Both the position numbers and the translations under genes were made by a program. Under the pieces are notes generated by a model that was not told the origin of the DNA, did not search any database, and was given only the letters and a program-made list of their open reading frames with translations. From Sorangium aterium (GTDB lineage Bacteria > Myxococcota_A > Polyangia > Polyangiales > Polyangiaceae), in contig NZ_JAQNDK010000003.1 of NCBI RefSeq assembly GCF_028368935.1, positions 682,001 through 746,000 on the forward strand: a DNA stretch of 64,000 bases, written 5' to 3'. Positions 50,382 to 59,406 of the stretch are shown here, in pieces; within the stretch, counting starts at the first letter, position 1, and each line of letters starts with the position of its first letter.

Positions 50382-52682
50382 ATGCTGACCGACGAACAGC
50401 TCACCACCGTCTGGAAGGGCTTCACCCCACCTGCCGGGTGGGCGAAGTGGCAAAGAGACTACCTCGACTTTCTCTCCTGGGTGCGCAACGCCTCCGAGGC
50501 CGAGCTGCGGACCGAAGCTGCGCAGAAGAAGCTCTGGAACGCCCGCGCGATCACCCCCGCCGGCTATGGCGACGCCATCAACATCGACGCACTCCTCGCC
50601 GACGCCGAGTTCGTCGACACCATCGTCGGACTCCGTGGGCGCGCCTTTTCGTCCGACGTCGCGGTCCGGGCCGCCGAGATCCAGGGCGAGTACGAGCGCA
50701 TCCTCGGAATGGCCGTGGCGCGCGAGGTCAGGCCCAGGCCGCACGCCAAGCTCCAGCGGCTGGTCGGCGCGCTCTTGCCAGCCGAGCTGAGCTGCGTGCT
50801 CAGCTACGATGCCGTCCGGCACATCGCGAAGCTCCTTCTGGGTGACGCGAGCGATCCCCCGCTCGTGGCCCAGGTGAAGATGCGCGCGCGGCTCCGGGCC
50901 GTGCTCGGGGAGGAGAAGACCCTGGCCGAGCACGTGCAGCGCTCGACCTTCTGCTGGTGGCTCCACGAGAACTACGAGCGGCTTTCGGCTGGGCAGATGC
51001 CGCCGTGGAAAAGCAATGGGCCTGGCGAGGCCGCAGCGACGCCCCCGCCCGACGCCAAGCTGCGTCCGCTCGTGGTCTGGCCCTTCGCCAAGCAGTACGT
51101 GGGCTATCTCGCGGTGCGCAACTTCGCGGGCGCGTACCACGCCGTGGTGCAAGCGGCGCTCCCGGGGCTCTCGCAAGACGATCTCGTGGGCGTGCTTCAG
51201 GCGAGCGGCAGCTTCGACAAAGTCCCGACGCCGACGCTGCGCCAGCTCATCATCCGCGCCAAGGGCCTCGGGTTCATCGAGCAGCGCGACGGCCTGCTCT
51301 ACGCCACGAAGGACGGCGACGAGCTGTTGGGGAGTGAGCAGCCGGACATCCTCATCGAACGCTTCCTCCAGCGCGTCTTCGGCTTCGCCCATCTCCTCCG
51401 GTACGTCGAGGAGCACCGAGGGGCGACGGACGCAGCTGTTGTCGACGCTCTGCAAAAGATCTATCCAACCTGGACCACCGCTGGGGTCCCCAACGATCTC
51501 CGGAACTGGAGCCAATATTTCGGCTTGCTCAAGCGCGACGAGCGCGGCGGCCTCCACCTGACGGAGTATGGCGCCGCGTGGGCCGCCCGGCTTCCGAAGG
51601 AGCTTCCGAAGCCTCCGGCCGAGGAGATCATCGATACCAACCCGACCGAGGGCACGGCCGCCGTCGCATCGAAGGAGATCCCGTATCCCGGCTTCGACGA
51701 TATCCTCGCGCGCTTCAAGTCCGATCCGGAGATCGCCGACTTCGTCTTCGATGACCGCCAGCTCGCCAGCCTCCACGCCGCCTGGCGCAGCAATCCACGA
51801 AAGCGCTTCGTGCTCCTCTCCGGCCTCTCGGGCACCGGCAAGACCGCCGTCACGCTCTGCTACTCACGTGCGGTCTGCGACCTGATGGGGCTCTCGCACA
51901 CCGCGCACCGGGAGATCGTGCCGGTCTCGCCCGACTGGCGGGACCCCTCGGGGTTGCTCGGCTACTTCAACGCCCTGCACGCCAACCCCACCTTCCAGGC
52001 CGAGCCGGCGCTCCGCCTCATCCTGCGCGCCGCCGCCGATCCGGGGCGCCCCTATTTCCTCGTCCTCGACGAGATGAACCTCGCCCGCGTCGAGCGCTAT
52101 TTCGCGCCGTTCCTCTCGGCCATGGAGACGGGCAAAGAGCTCGTGCTCCACGCCAATGGCGCCGAGGTCAATGACGTTCCGCCGCGCGTCCCCTGGCCGA
52201 CGAACCTCTACATCGCGGGCACCGTCAACATGGACGAGACGACCCATCCCTTCAGCGACAAGGTGCTGGACCGGGCCTTCACGCTCGAGTTTTGGGACGT
52301 CGATCTCAAGCTCTTCTTCGAGCGCGCCGCGGCCAGGAGCCCGGGCAAGCGGCTCCCGGACGTGGAGGCGGTGCTGAACGAACTGCACGATGCCATGCGC
52401 GCGGTCCGTCGTCACTTCGGCTACCGCACGGCCGGCGAGGTGCTCGCGTTCATGCACGCCGTCCCGGAGCTGGGCGGCGCGGCGCAGGAGACGTTCCTCG
52501 ACCAGGCCGTGTTCTCGAAGGTGCTGCCGCGCCTGCGGGGCGAGGACACACCGGCGTTCAAGGGCGCGCTCGAGACGCTCCTGGGGATCTGCAAGCGGCG
52601 CGGCCTCACCATGTGCGAGGCCAAGCTCACGACGATGATGGATCTGCTCAAGCGCACGGGCGTGACCCGGTTCTGGGCATGA
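50382..52682 (+). CDS. McrB-like AAA+ GTPase of a type IV restriction-like system
   Basis: A 766-residue protein. The C-terminal half is a McrB-type AAA+ motor: Walker A GLSGTGKTA (about 482-490), Walker B FLVLDEMNLARVERYF (about 559), and GTVNMDETTHPFSDKVLDRAF (about 615-635), the McrB version of the MNxxDR signature with the Arg finger. The N-terminal 430 residues do not match the short McrB DNA-binding domain or any family I know. They contain a winged-helix-like stretch (about 285-330, LRQLIIRAKGLGFIEQRDGLLYATKDGDELLG) and probably sense the target. The stop overlaps the start of the nuclease partner, so both are made together. Likely an anti-phage or modified-DNA defence system; target unknown. 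Confidence 0.85.
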   Translation: MLTDEQLTTVWKGFTPPAGWAKWQRDYLDFLSWVRNASEAELRTEAAQKKLWNARAITPAGYGDAINIDALLADAEFVDTIVGLRGRAFSSDVAVRAAEIQGEYERILGMAVAREVRPRPHAKLQRLVGALLPAELSCVLSYDAVRHIAKLLLGDASDPPLVAQVKMRARLRAVLGEEKTLAEHVQRSTFCWWLHENYERLSAGQMPPWKSNGPGEAAATPPPDAKLRPLVVWPFAKQYVGYLAVRNFAGAYHAVVQAALPGLSQDDLVGVLQASGSFDKVPTPTLRQLIIRAKGLGFIEQRDGLLYATKDGDELLGSEQPDILIERFLQRVFGFAHLLRYVEEHRGATDAAVVDALQKIYPTWTTAGVPNDLRNWSQYFGLLKRDERGGLHLTEYGAAWAARLPKELPKPPAEEIIDTNPTEGTAAVASKEIPYPGFDDILARFKSDPEIADFVFDDRQLASLHAAWRSNPRKRFVLLSGLSGTGKTAVTLCYSRAVCDLMGLSHTAHREIVPVSPDWRDPSGLLGYFNALHANPTFQAEPALRLILRAAADPGRPYFLVLDEMNLARVERYFAPFLSAMETGKELVLHANGAEVNDVPPRVPWPTNLYIAGTVNMDETTHPFSDKVLDRAFTLEFWDVDLKLFFERAAARSPGKRLPDVEAVLNELHDAMRAVRRHFGYRTAGEVLAFMHAVPELGGAAQETFLDQAVFSKVLPRLRGEDTPAFKGALETLLGICKRRGLTMCEAKLTTMMDLLKRTGVTRFWA

Positions 52683-54265
52683 GCCTTCAAGTCCGCGACG
52701 CGGACGGCCTGGACCAGCACATCGTCGACGGCGTCCTGCACCTCGAAGAGGCCAGGACCTACCACGTCGATGCGCCTCCTGGTGCCGGCGCGCCGCGGGC
52801 GTGGCTCGGACCGCTGGAGCTGCCCTGGAGCCAGGAGCGCGGGTCGTTCACGCTCGAGGTGGGCCACTGGGTCGGCTCGGCGGTGCTCAAGGTGGCGCAC
52901 GACGCCCAGGAGACGGAGGTCGCCGTCCAGGTGGCCCCGCGCGATGAGAAGCTCTCCGACGGGGCATGGCTCGCGCTCCTCGCGGACCTGGAGGCGTGGT
53001 CGCCGGGCCTGGCCATCGGCCTCGAGGGAGGCGGCGTCGGCGCCGTCCAGTCGGAGGGCACCACGGCCACTGTCTTAGCCATAGCCCTGTTGCCACTGAT
53101 TCCGGCGCTCGTCCGTGCCATTCGCGCCATCGCCGCGGCGCCGCGGGAGCTCGCGGCGTCCACGCGCGAGGACGTCCCGTTGCGAGCCGTGCGGCGCGCG
53201 GATCGGGAGACGCTCCACTGGCTGGCGAGACATCCGGCGGCTGCACGTGCGGTGGATCCCTGGTTGGCCGCTCGCGCTGGGCAGCAGGACCCGTACGTGC
53301 CGCAGGATGTAACGCACGAGACCATCGATCACCCGGTGAACCGCTACGTTGCCTGGCTCGTCGGGCGGGTCGCTCGCGTGCTCGGTGACCTGAGCGTCGT
53401 GCTCGGCGACGCCGCGGTGAAACGACGCCTGCAGCCGGACACCGCGCAATGGTGCCGTGCACAGGCTCGCGCGGCTGCAGGCGCGGCGGACGAGCTGTCG
53501 ACCACGCTGCGACGGACGTTTCTCGGGTCGCTGACGCCCATGCCCGCCACCGAGGCCGCGCTCCTTGCGGTGCAGGACGATCCTGTCTACGCCCGCGCCC
53601 ACGCGCTGGCTCGGCCCTTCCTGTCGCCGCGATTCCGCCTGCGCGAATCGCTGAGCGGCAGTGAAGCCCCGGTGCGCCCGAGCTTCGAGCTTTACGAGCT
53701 GTGGACGCTGCTCGCCGTGCAGCGGGCGCTCGCCGGGATCCTCGACGGGTGGACGTGGACCTGGAAGCAGGGGAGGGAGAACGATCTGCTCGCCGGCTTC
53801 GGGACGGGGGCCGCGTTCACCGCGAGGCATCCGAAGGACGGGGCGCGGATCGACATTCGGTACAACGTGACATTCCCCGGGTACCTCGCCAGGGGCGCCT
53901 CGGACCGATACAGCATCTCCGGTGAGCGTCGACCCGACATCGTGATCTCGTTCGATCCACCCGGCGGCCCGCGTTCGTGGATCTGTCTCGACGCCAAGTA
54001 CCGGGTACGGCGTGATGCGCTCGCAGATTCCTTCACCTCGCTCCACATCTACCGTGACGCGCTCCGGTGGGAGACGTTTGGCGGTCCATGCCGTGCCGGG
54101 TTGCTGCTCGTTCCGGCAATCGAGTCGGCATGTCAGCCATGGTTCGCGGGCGATTTCCGCGAGCGGTTCGGAATCGGGGCCTGGCGGCTGACGCCGGGGG
54201 AGCCGCCGGACCTCGATCTGGCGAAGCTCATTCTCGCTATGGGAGGTGGCGCCGTCCGAGCGTAG
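52679..54265 (+). CDS. McrC-like DUF2357/PD-(D/E)XK nuclease
   Basis: A 528-residue partner of the McrB-like motor. The N-terminal part is beta-rich (LGPLELPWSQERGSFTLEVGHWVG). The middle follows the DUF2357 pattern (HETIDHPVNRYVAWLVGRVARVL, then FELYELWTLLAVQRAL). The C-terminal nuclease has YSISGERRPDIVISFD (Asp about 420) and WICLDAKYRV (DAK about 438-440), the PD...(D/E)xK metal site of McrC-like endonucleases. A hydrophobic patch (about 133-150, VLAIALLPLIPALVRAI) is unusual and might touch membranes. ATG 52679 overlaps the preceding stop (ATGA). Expected role: cleavage of foreign or modified DNA driven by the motor. Confidence 0.85.
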   Translation: MSLQVRDADGLDQHIVDGVLHLEEARTYHVDAPPGAGAPRAWLGPLELPWSQERGSFTLEVGHWVGSAVLKVAHDAQETEVAVQVAPRDEKLSDGAWLALLADLEAWSPGLAIGLEGGGVGAVQSEGTTATVLAIALLPLIPALVRAIRAIAAAPRELAASTREDVPLRAVRRADRETLHWLARHPAAARAVDPWLAARAGQQDPYVPQDVTHETIDHPVNRYVAWLVGRVARVLGDLSVVLGDAAVKRRLQPDTAQWCRAQARAAAGAADELSTTLRRTFLGSLTPMPATEAALLAVQDDPVYARAHALARPFLSPRFRLRESLSGSEAPVRPSFELYELWTLLAVQRALAGILDGWTWTWKQGRENDLLAGFGTGAAFTARHPKDGARIDIRYNVTFPGYLARGASDRYSISGERRPDIVISFDPPGGPRSWICLDAKYRVRRDALADSFTSLHIYRDALRWETFGGPCRAGLLLVPAIESACQPWFAGDFRERFGIGAWRLTPGEPPDLDLAKLILAMGGGAVRA

Positions 54266-54330
54266 GCGCCAGCGGCGGGCGCGGGCCCGACCGCTCCAAC
54301 CGCTCTCGCGGGGAACGCCCCCGCTTCGCC

Positions 54331-55353
54331 TCACTCGAGCCCGATCACCACCTTCCCGAAGTGCTTGCCCGCCGCCAGCTTCGCGAGCGCCTCGTTCGCC
54401 CGCTCGATCGGAAAGACCTCATCGACCACCGGCCGGATCCCGTGCAGCTCGAGCGCCGCCACGAGCTCCACGGTCGCCTGCCGCGACCCGACCACCGCCC
54501 CCTCGACGCGGATCGCGCGGAACAGGATCGGCATCGGATCGATCTGGCTCCCGACCCCGCTCAGCAGCCCGATCAAGCTCACCACGCCGCCCGTCTTCAC
54601 CGCCTGCAGCGATCGCGGCAGCGTCCCCGCGCCGCCCACCTCGATCACCCGGTCCACCCCTTCGCCCCCCGTCAGCCGCAGCACCTCCTCGTGCCACTCC
54701 GGCTGCTTCCGGTAGTCGATCGCCTCGGTCACGCCGAGCGCGCGCAGCCGCTCGATCTTCGCCGCGCTGGACGACGTGGCGATCACGCGCAGCCCCGCCG
54801 CGCGCGCGAGCTGCGCCGCGAACAGCGACACCCCGCCGGTCCCCTGCACGAGCACCGTCGCCCCAGGCGCCGGCCGCGGCCCCGACTCGAACAGCGCCGT
54901 CCACGCGGTCACCCCGGCGCACGTCAGCGTCGACGCCTCGTTGAACCCGAGGTGCGCCGGCGCGCGGACGATCGCGTCCTCCCCGAACACCACCAGCTCC
55001 GCGAGCACCCCGTCGTTCCCGCCCGCACCGAGCGCCGTGGCACGGTACTCCCCGCGGAACGGCCCCGAAGCCCACGTCGGGAAGAACGTCGAGATCACGC
55101 GATCGCCCTCCTTCCAGCGCCGCACCCCGGCCCCGATCGCGACCACCTCGCCCGCCGCGTCGCCCAGCGGGACGAGGTCCTCCTTGCGCTCCCCGCCGTA
55201 CCGGCCGCGCACGACCATGAGGTCACGGTAGTTGATCGACGCGGCGCGGACGCGCACGAGCACCTGCCCCGGACCGGGCTTGGGCGCGGGGCGCTCGGCG
55301 AGCGTCCATGCGTCCGACTCCGAAGCGTTCTTCCGAATGATGACAGTCTTCAT
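54331..55353 (-). CDS. Zinc-independent NAD(P)H:quinone oxidoreductase-like MDR protein
   Basis: A 340-residue medium-chain dehydrogenase. The GroES-like half has INYRDLMVVRGRY and PLGDAAGEVVAIG; the catalytic zinc Cys/His ligands of alcohol dehydrogenases are absent. The Rossmann half has VLVQGTGGVSLFAAQLARAAG (nucleotide loop) and ATSSSAAKIERLRALG, consistent with NADP. The end IERANEALAKLAAGKHFGKVVIGL is typical. Substrate is unknown, probably quinones or enals. It is divergent from a LysR gene with a clear operator palindrome between them, so aldehyde/quinone-responsive control is likely. Confidence 0.9.
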   Translation of the reverse strand: MKTVIIRKNASESDAWTLAERPAPKPGPGQVLVRVRAASINYRDLMVVRGRYGGERKEDLVPLGDAAGEVVAIGAGVRRWKEGDRVISTFFPTWASGPFRGEYRATALGAGGNDGVLAELVVFGEDAIVRAPAHLGFNEASTLTCAGVTAWTALFESGPRPAPGATVLVQGTGGVSLFAAQLARAAGLRVIATSSSAAKIERLRALGVTEAIDYRKQPEWHEEVLRLTGGEGVDRVIEVGGAGTLPRSLQAVKTGGVVSLIGLLSGVGSQIDPMPILFRAIRVEGAVVGSRQATVELVAALELHGIRPVVDEVFPIERANEALAKLAAGKHFGKVVIGLE

Positions 55354-55435
55354 GGCGTGTCCTCCAATCTTGCCTGGACACCCCATCCGTAGATCCGTTC
55401 CTCCGGGCGCAGTAGTCCGCGCGAGGGAACGTCAC

Positions 55436-55454
55436 CTGTGCTATTTCAGCACAG
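55436..55454. promoter_or_regulatory. LysR-type operator palindrome
   Basis: CTGTGCT-ATTTC-AGCACAG is a perfect 7-bp inverted repeat containing the T-N11-A pattern of LysR boxes. It ends 3 bp before the LysR start codon and 83 bp before the divergent oxidoreductase gene. It is suited to autorepression and to control of the partner. Confidence 0.65.
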
Positions 55455-55457
55455 ATC

Positions 55458-56393
55458 ATGATCTCGCTCGCCGCGATCGAGCTGCTCGTCGCCACCGTCG
55501 AGACCGGGAGCTTCTCGCGCGCCGCGCGCCGGCTCGGCGTCACGCCGTCCGCGGTGAGCCGGCGCGTGATGCGCCTCGAGCAGGAGCTCGGCGTGGCGCT
55601 GCTGGCGCGCACGACGCGCTCGCTCCGCCTGACGGACGACGGGCAGGCCTTCTACGCGCGCTGCGTCCGCATCGTCGAGGAGCTCGGGGAGGCGACCGAG
55701 GCAATCGCGCGCGCGAGCAAGAAGCCGGTCGGGCTCCTGCGCGTCGACGCGCCGGTGGCGCTCGGACGGGGCGTGATCGCGCCGGGCCTGCCGCGCTTCG
55801 CGGCGCGCTACCCCGACGTGCGGGTCAACCTGACGCTGCGTGATCAGCACGTCGACCCGGTGGCCGAGGGGCTCGACCTGCTCGTGCGCATCGGCCCGCT
55901 CGGCGACTCGAGCCTCGTCGCGCGCCGGCTCGGGGCGAGCCGCATCGTCCACTGCGCGGCGCCGTCGTACATCGCGCGTCGCGGCGCGCCCGCGACGCCG
56001 GCCGAGCTCGCGGGCCACGACTGCGTCGGGTACCTGCGCGACGGGCGGCCCGCAGGGTTCCGCTTCCTGACCGGAGACGGCGACGCCGTGCTCGAGGTGC
56101 CCATCTCCGGGCCGTTCCACGCGAACGACGTCGATGTCCTCAGGCACCTCGCGATCGCCGGGAGCGGGATCATCGCGATGTTCGACTTCCTCGCGAAGGA
56201 CGCGCTGGCCGAGGGGACGCTCGTGACCGTGCTCGACGAGTATCCGACGACGACCTGGCCGATCCACGCGCTGTATCCGAAGAATCGCCACCTCTTGCCG
56301 AAGGTGCGCGTGTTCGTCGATTTTCTCGCGGAGATCATCGCTCCACCCTCGCCCCAGCGCCAGGGCGAGCGCCGGCGGAGCGAGCGGCGTTGA
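55458..56393 (+). CDS. LysR-family transcriptional regulator
   Basis: A 311-residue CrgA/DsdC-like regulator. The winged helix spans about 3-62 (AIELLVATVETGSFSRAARRLGVTPSAVSRRV), and the effector domain about 88-300 (LLRVDAPVALGR, FHANDVDVLRHLAIAGSGI). It is divergent from the oxidoreductase gene, whose expression it probably controls through the palindrome overlapping its own upstream region. The C-terminal 15 residues are a Gln/Arg-rich tail with no family match. Confidence 0.92.
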   Translation: MISLAAIELLVATVETGSFSRAARRLGVTPSAVSRRVMRLEQELGVALLARTTRSLRLTDDGQAFYARCVRIVEELGEATEAIARASKKPVGLLRVDAPVALGRGVIAPGLPRFAARYPDVRVNLTLRDQHVDPVAEGLDLLVRIGPLGDSSLVARRLGASRIVHCAAPSYIARRGAPATPAELAGHDCVGYLRDGRPAGFRFLTGDGDAVLEVPISGPFHANDVDVLRHLAIAGSGIIAMFDFLAKDALAEGTLVTVLDEYPTTTWPIHALYPKNRHLLPKVRVFVDFLAEIIAPPSPQRQGERRRSERR

Positions 56394-56422
56394 GCGCTCC
56401 CTCGCGGGGGCCGCCGGCGCCG

Positions 56423-57760
56423 TCAGAACTGGTAGAGCCCGCCCGCCTCGACGCCCCAGCCCGTGCGATCGGCGTCCTGCTGCGCTGCGGCCGCCGGATC
56501 GAGCTTGTGGCGCGTGAGCAACAGGGAAGGCTCGAGCACGATCGAGAGCCCCTTCATGGGCGCGAAGGCATAACCCGCGCGCAGGGTCACGTTGCGCTCG
56601 ATGCCGGGACCATTGGCGCCCACGCGCGCGGGAGCGGTGGCCGGCGTGGCGCCCGTCGCAGGGGTTCCGGGCGTGTAGCCGAGCTGCATCTCGTCGGTGC
56701 TGAGCACCACCGCGGTCCCGGCGACGAGGTGCAAAGAGTGCTTGTCCAGGAACGTGACCTTCCCCGACACCCAGCCGCCCACCTCGGCGACGTCGTTCGT
56801 GCGATAGCCCTGCCCGAGGGTCAGGAGACCCAGGTTGGCGAGGTTCTTCCCGCCGTACGCTTCGGCCCGCACGTTCAGCGAACCGGTCGTGATCTCGCCG
56901 AACAGGTTGCCGCCGAGCGCCAGCCGCCCCTCTTCGGTCGGCAGGTTCGCGTCGAAGGCGAGCCGCGTGCCGATCACCGAGGCGCCCACCCACGCGGTCT
57001 TCTCGGCGCGATAGCTCGCGCGCAGCGCGACGGTCGGCGTGCGCGAGTACTCGACGTTGTTGAGGATGGCCGTGACGTTCTGGCTGACCAGGCCGAGCGC
57101 GGCGCCCACCTCGACGCTGCCGAGGTTCGCCAGGTAGATGAACTGGTGGCGCACGAAGCCCGAGTTCCCGGACTGAAACATCCCACCCACGAGGTTGTAC
57201 GTGTGCGTGTTCAGCGGCGAGAACAGATCCCAGGTCTGGCCGAGCGTGAGCTTGTGCCCGTCGCCGGGAGTCCATTCCAGGAACGCCTGACGCACGCGAA
57301 GGCTCGTCCCCTGGGCCGGCGAGGACTTGCCGAAATCGACGAAATCGACCTCGACCTGCCCCTTCACGGGCGTGCCCTCCCCGACGGCCACGCCGAGGCG
57401 CGTCTGCTGCGCCTGAAAGGTGAGGCCGACGGCGTCTGGATCGGCGAGGAACAGCGGGTTCACCGCGGCCGTCGGGGCGGTGTAGTTCGGGTTGCCGAAC
57501 GACTCGAGGCCGTTCCCCACGACGACCGTGGGCTTGACGATCCCGTAGACACGCACGAGAGGCTTGTCATCGGCCTTCTTCTGCTCGACCGGCGGAGGAG
57601 GCGCAGGACGGGGCTCCTCCACGGGCGGCGGCGCGGCCGCGCCCGGCGCAGCCTGCTGAGCCGGCTCCGCCGGCTGCGCGATGCTCGTGGCCGGCGCAGC
57701 GACTCCGGCCAGCGAGAGAGAGACGACGAGGGTTGCGCTGGGCGTCTTCCAAGTGCTCAT
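56423..57760 (-). CDS. Outer-membrane beta-barrel (porin-like) protein
   Basis: A 445-residue outer-membrane protein. ATG 57760 has GAGGAG about nine bases upstream; the signal peptide ends near SIAQPAEP. A periplasmic Pro/Ala linker (about 28-65) precedes the barrel. Alternating strands (VEVGAALGLV, TVALRASYRAEKTAWVGASVIGTRLAF, LNVRAEAYGGKNL) and the terminal GLYQF with C-terminal Phe mark a BAM substrate. QTWDLFSPLNTHTYN and RVRQAFLEWTPGDGHKLTLGQTW resemble the DcaP-like trimeric porins. Transported compound unknown. It converges on the LysR gene. Confidence 0.85.
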   Translation of the reverse strand: MSTWKTPSATLVVSLSLAGVAAPATSIAQPAEPAQQAAPGAAAPPPVEEPRPAPPPPVEQKKADDKPLVRVYGIVKPTVVVGNGLESFGNPNYTAPTAAVNPLFLADPDAVGLTFQAQQTRLGVAVGEGTPVKGQVEVDFVDFGKSSPAQGTSLRVRQAFLEWTPGDGHKLTLGQTWDLFSPLNTHTYNLVGGMFQSGNSGFVRHQFIYLANLGSVEVGAALGLVSQNVTAILNNVEYSRTPTVALRASYRAEKTAWVGASVIGTRLAFDANLPTEEGRLALGGNLFGEITTGSLNVRAEAYGGKNLANLGLLTLGQGYRTNDVAEVGGWVSGKVTFLDKHSLHLVAGTAVVLSTDEMQLGYTPGTPATGATPATAPARVGANGPGIERNVTLRAGYAFAPMKGLSIVLEPSLLLTRHKLDPAAAAQQDADRTGWGVEAGGLYQF

Positions 57761-58092
57761 GATCAATCTCCTCCGGCGGTGAATCGGACACGCGGGTTCA
57801 CGTTCCGACATCCACGAGGGCTGCATCGGCGCCGCCGTCGACCACGCCACTTGTCATCTGGGTGTTCACGTGGGTCTCCCGAGAGCACGGTCCGCGCAAC
57901 GTGGTTTTCAATGAATCGATAATTCTGTTGTGGGCTGGGAATGACGAGACACCCTATTACCGATCCGTCGGGATGCCAAAAAACACGCCCGAGACTGAGG
58001 GGGGCTCCACGCGGCGAGAGCTCGGCGGTCCGCGTCTTGACAGCCAGGAGGGGCTCTGCGATTCCCCTGGACGGACCTCGCGAGGACCGACG
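57761..58092. other. Gene-free region with an A/T-rich patch
   Basis: The 332 bp between the divergent porin and phosphatase genes include an A/T-rich patch (57900-57985, with GAATCGATAATTC and CCAAAAAACAC), the likely promoter zone of the porin gene. No -35/-10 pair with good spacing could be assigned. No coding frame is convincing. Confidence 0.5.
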
Positions 58093-58677
58093 TTGAGCGC
58101 GCGCATCATCCTGGTCCGTCACGGCCGCTCGGGGCACGTCCACACCGGCTGGATCGACGCCGCCGGGTTCCAGCGCTGGCGCGACACCTACGACGCCGCG
58201 GGCCTGGCGCCCGGGGAGCTCCCGCCGCCGGCGCTCCAGCGCCTGGCGACGCAGGCGGGCGCGGTGGTCGCGAGCGATCTACCGCGCGCCCGCGCCTCGG
58301 CCGAGCTGCTCGTCCCCGGCGCCGAGATCGCCACGTCGGCGCTCCTGCGCGAGGTGGAACAGCCGGCGCCGCCGTTCGGCGACGCGCGGGCGCCGCTCGC
58401 GGTCTGGGCGCTCGCGATCGGGCTCAGGAAGGCCTACGGGGCGCTCCGCGGCGAGGCGCCGCCCGCTGCAGTGCAGCGCCGCGCGGGGGAGGCGGCCGAG
58501 TGGTTGATCGAGCTCGCGGCCCAGCGCGGCAGCGTGCTCGCGGTCACCCACGCCTGGCTCCGCGAGGTGCTGGCGCAGGCGCTCGCCGAACGCGGGTGGC
58601 GGCGCGTGCACGCCTCCGCGCGTTACGCCCACTGGAGCGCGTGGACGCTGACAGACAAGCATCCATCCGGATCGTAG
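58093..58677 (+). CDS. Histidine phosphatase / phosphoglycerate mutase-like protein
   Basis: A 194-residue protein starting at TTG 58093, which has AGGA six bases upstream and lies six codons before LVRHGRS. The histidine phosphatase fold is shown by RHGRSGH (catalytic His about 9), ASDLPRARASAEL (second Arg), a Glu-containing LREVEQP and the late VLAVTHAWLRE (second catalytic His about 155). It is shorter than glycolytic mutases and probably acts on a phospho-metabolite or phosphoprotein. Substrate not predictable. It converges on a small conserved hypothetical gene. Confidence 0.85.
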   Translation: MSARIILVRHGRSGHVHTGWIDAAGFQRWRDTYDAAGLAPGELPPPALQRLATQAGAVVASDLPRARASAELLVPGAEIATSALLREVEQPAPPFGDARAPLAVWALAIGLRKAYGALRGEAPPAAVQRRAGEAAEWLIELAAQRGSVLAVTHAWLREVLAQALAERGWRRVHASARYAHWSAWTLTDKHPSGS

Positions 58678-58709
58678 CTCCCCGCCAGCCGTGCGGGCCG
58701 ACCCAAGCA

Positions 58710-59138
58710 CTACCCCGTGCCCTCCGGCGCGCGCTGGCGGAGCGCGTCCTCCAGCGCGCGCTGGAACACCGCGCGGGACGGATGGACGGTCAGCTTCCGG
58801 ATGGCTGTATTCGCGATCTGAACCCCGAAGATGACCACCCTGGATTGGAGCAGAAAGTGACCTCCCTCGATCGCATGGAGGACGGAGACCGCCGCCTCGG
58901 TCAGCCGCGTGCGCGTCACGTGCTCGTAATCGGTCATCGCCTCCCAGTCGTTGAAGACCAGCACTCGGCCCTCCTCGGCGACCCGCCGCAACATCACCTC
59001 CTCGATCGCCGCTGCGCCCGCCTCCACCAGCACCCCGGTGACACACGTGACCATCAGCGCCGGCGCAGGACACCAGATATTTACCGTGCCCTCGTTGCAC
59101 CAGTGGGTCTGAAGCGGGCGGGCAGGGAGCGAGACCAT
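58710..59138 (-). CDS. Conserved STAS-like hypothetical protein
   Basis: A 142-residue soluble protein. The pattern HWCNEGTVNIWCPAPALMVTCVTGVLVEAGAAAIEEVM, then VLVFNDWEAMTDYEHVTRTRLTE and VHPSRAVFQRALEDALR, is one I know from small myxobacterial hypothetical proteins. The alternating strand-helix order is like STAS domains, which bind or regulate partners rather than catalyse. The first strand has two Cys not typical of STAS. The start at 59138 keeps the conserved HWCNEG segment. Function unknown. Confidence 0.7.
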   Translation of the reverse strand: MVSLPARPLQTHWCNEGTVNIWCPAPALMVTCVTGVLVEAGAAAIEEVMLRRVAEEGRVLVFNDWEAMTDYEHVTRTRLTEAAVSVLHAIEGGHFLLQSRVVIFGVQIANTAIRKLTVHPSRAVFQRALEDALRQRAPEGTG

Positions 59139-59406
59139 ACGGCTGGCGGGTAGCCTGGGCCGCGGGCGACCGTTCGTCGAGGACCTCGTCGTACGATCTG
59201 CATCACCATGAGGAGCCGCGCGACACGCCAGGATCTCTGCCGTGTCGTGTTGTGAGGGGCCCGACCATCACACGAAGTGAAACATTCAATTCGGGCGGCT
59301 GAAAACAACCTGTGCAGTTCTCCTGTTATAGCGACGGATCTTTATGCTGCCCGGGGCCGCGCCCGCCCGAGATGCGCTCGGCGCGCGCTCCGGGCAGCCT
59401 GCCCCG

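Noticed and set aside
59139..59406. A small gene or RNA in the A/T-richer gap
   Set aside because: No coding pattern or stable hairpin could be supported; it is shorter than 300 bp and looks like an ordinary spacer.
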